Shown here: piece by piece, positions 62,901-64,000 of the stretch
Layout: each line of letters opens with the position of its first letter
Position numbering within the stretch: the first letter of the stretch is position 1
NCBI GenBank assembly: GCA_963739985.1
Contig: CAVUCE010000007.1
Coordinates: 62,001-126,000 of the forward strand
DNA from: CAVUCE01 sp963739985
GTDB lineage: Bacteria > Bacteroidota > Ignavibacteria > Ignavibacteriales > Ignavibacteriaceae
Direction: 5' to 3'
DNA: 64,000 nucleotides
Program-made: the position numbers and the translations under genes
Notes under the pieces: generated by a model
The model's input: only the letters and a program-made list of their open reading frames with translations
Told to the model about the DNA's origin: nothing
The model's database searches: none

Positions 62901-64000
62901 ATGAAAACAAAGTACATAATCTTGTTTCTTCTATTCGCCAGTTTTGCTCTTAAGGCGCAAGTAGAAAATGCCGATAACAGTGCAAATGAAGTTCTCGGTC
63001 CGAAATTTTTTGAAGAATTTCTAAATTTTGATGCAAAGAAACCAAATACAACTAGACTCGATATCTTTCTGCAAGTTCCTTATAGTTCGGTTCAATTTAT
63101 AAAAGGAGAAAATTCTTTTACCGGGAAATATACGGTAACGGTTTCAGTGTTAAATGGAGATGAAGATAAACTTATCGTTGAAAAAACATGGAACGAAAGT
63201 CTGGAAGCTAAAGAGTTTCCGCAAACAACTTCTAAGAAAAATTATAATTTGACAATGCGATCTTTTTATCTTCAACCCGGGAAGTATTTAATTAGAACTT
63301 CTGTGGAAGACAGAGAATCTAAAAAAGCATATACAACTAAAATGCACGTTACGGTTCGTGATTTTTCTTCAAACTTATCTGCTAGCGATATTATGCTAAT
63401 TGCTCAGCGTAATATTGTAAACGGAGTAAGTAAAATTGTTCCGAACATTTCAAGAAACGTTGCCACTACCAAAAGCGGGCTCCCTTTTTTTTATGAAATT
63501 TATTCAACAAAACCTGAACAAGTAACAATTGATTATACAATTAGCGATAAAAAAAAGAACATGATTTTTCATAGTGTTGAAAGTAAGAGCTTAGATTCAG
63601 GTTCAACACAAATTTTTCATACAATTCGCGATAGCAGTTTTAGTCTTGGTGAGTATAACCTTAGTATCATAATTAAAAATAGTGCTGATGATATTGTTGC
63701 TAAGGTTGGAAAATCATTTTTCTCTCAATGGATCGGGGTTCCGTCTACAATTAGAGATATGGACAAAGCAATAGATCAATTAGTTTATATTGCCTCGCCT
63801 TCTGATATAGATAAAATTAAAGATGCGAAAACTAAAGAAGAGAAGATGAAGCTTTATTTGAAGTTTTGGAAATCTCAAGACCCAACTCCGAACACTGAAG
63901 ATAATCCGGTTTTTGATGAATACTATAGAAGAATATCATACGCTAACGCACACTTTTCTCACTACATCGAAGGTTGGCGATCAGATCAAGGAATGGTTTT
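62901..64000 (+). CDS. GWxTD domain-containing protein (3' partial)
   Basis: An open frame of about 366 residues reaching the window edge. Starts ATG 62901 with GGAG about 7 bp upstream and 2 bp after rimO. Signal peptide (YIILFLLFASFALKAQ), then beta-rich domain (TRLDIFLQVPYSSVQFIKGENSFTGKYTVTVSVLNGD). Near the end it has EYYRRISYANAHFSHYIEGWRSDQGMVF, matching the GWxTD signature (GW.TD.G.vy) with Ser for Thr. The family is widespread in Chlorobi/Ignavibacteria and of unknown role, possibly envelope-related. The C-terminus is outside the window. Confidence 0.85.
   Translation, partial: MKTKYIILFLLFASFALKAQVENADNSANEVLGPKFFEEFLNFDAKKPNTTRLDIFLQVPYSSVQFIKGENSFTGKYTVTVSVLNGDEDKLIVEKTWNESLEAKEFPQTTSKKNYNLTMRSFYLQPGKYLIRTSVEDRESKKAYTTKMHVTVRDFSSNLSASDIMLIAQRNIVNGVSKIVPNISRNVATTKSGLPFFYEIYSTKPEQVTIDYTISDKKKNMIFHSVESKSLDSGSTQIFHTIRDSSFSLGEYNLSIIIKNSADDIVAKVGKSFFSQWIGVPSTIRDMDKAIDQLVYIASPSDIDKIKDAKTKEEKMKLYLKFWKSQDPTPNTEDNPVFDEYYRRISYANAHFSHYIEGWRSDQGMV

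Overview
The window is AT-rich, bacterial and gene-dense. It most resembles a member of the Ignavibacteria (Bacteroidota/Chlorobi group). The evidence is several secreted proteins ending in the Por/type IX secretion C-terminal domain in its Ignavibacteria form (NYPNPFNP...SGIY.YK...KKM.LLK), promoters of the Bacteroidota type (TTG, about 20 nt, TAnnTTTG; best example before miaB), weak Shine-Dalgarno sequences, and typical families (DUF4159, DUF4175, GWxTD, TIGR01777, M61 peptidase). No tRNA, rRNA, CRISPR array or complete insertion sequence was seen. Genus-level assignment is inference.

Layout. 1-1.5 kb: end of a geranylgeranyl-reductase-like flavoprotein and a GroES-like protein. 1.6-5.6 kb (minus): three pilin-like membrane-anchored proteins in PilV/PilW/PilX order plus a small protein, preceded by a sigma-54 response regulator with tandem operator-like repeats between them. 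5.7-9.8 kb: aconitase (frame-broken near its 3' end), a terminator, a hairpin repeat, and a thioredoxin-fold lipoprotein/periplasmic-type protein. 10-18.7 kb: BatA-like vWA protein, HflX, an aromatic amino-acid lyase with an unusual MIO triad, a frame-broken secreted GH5-like hydrolase, RmuC, and a Cys-motif protein. 18.7-21 kb (minus): VOC protein, EVE protein, and a two-gene type II restriction-modification system (BglII-like nuclease plus MT-A70 methylase). 21.2-26.2 kb: DUF4159/DUF4175 pair and a cation diffusion facilitator. 26.4-31.9 kb: a signalling operon with PAS histidine kinase, sigma-54 response regulator, STAS protein, double-receiver PP2C phosphatase, and a small membrane protein. 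32-41.4 kb: prfA, M61 peptidase, ispH, sugar nucleotidyltransferase, metK-ahcY (SAM cycle), YciI and TIGR01777 proteins. 42-48.7 kb: a type IX secretion cargo cluster with a 338-bp exact DNA duplication and a heavily decayed third copy. 48.7-49.6 kb: MITE-like hairpin and a small membrane ORF. 49.7-64 kb: miaB, SPOR protein, MBL hydrolase, sigma-54 activator, lptE, glycosyltransferases, Mpg, DUF3108, CPBP protease, cdsA, rimO and the start of a GWxTD protein.

Points that stand out: (i) five otherwise well-conserved genes each carry one frame break, all in the same +1 direction; (ii) the perfect 338-bp duplication spanning sorting-domain modules of two unrelated secreted proteins; (iii) a partner-switching style output module without a visible anti-sigma kinase; (iv) a leaderless pilin-like trio with its own sigma-54 regulator; (v) a restriction nuclease of the BglII family with a D-E-E rather than D-E-Q catalytic triad, paired with an adenine-type methylase and next to an EVE reader gene; (vi) a histidine ammonia-lyase-like enzyme with Ser-Ser-Gly in place of Ala-Ser-Gly. 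No single locus is clearly a wholly new system; the signalling operon and the pilin-like locus are the best candidates.
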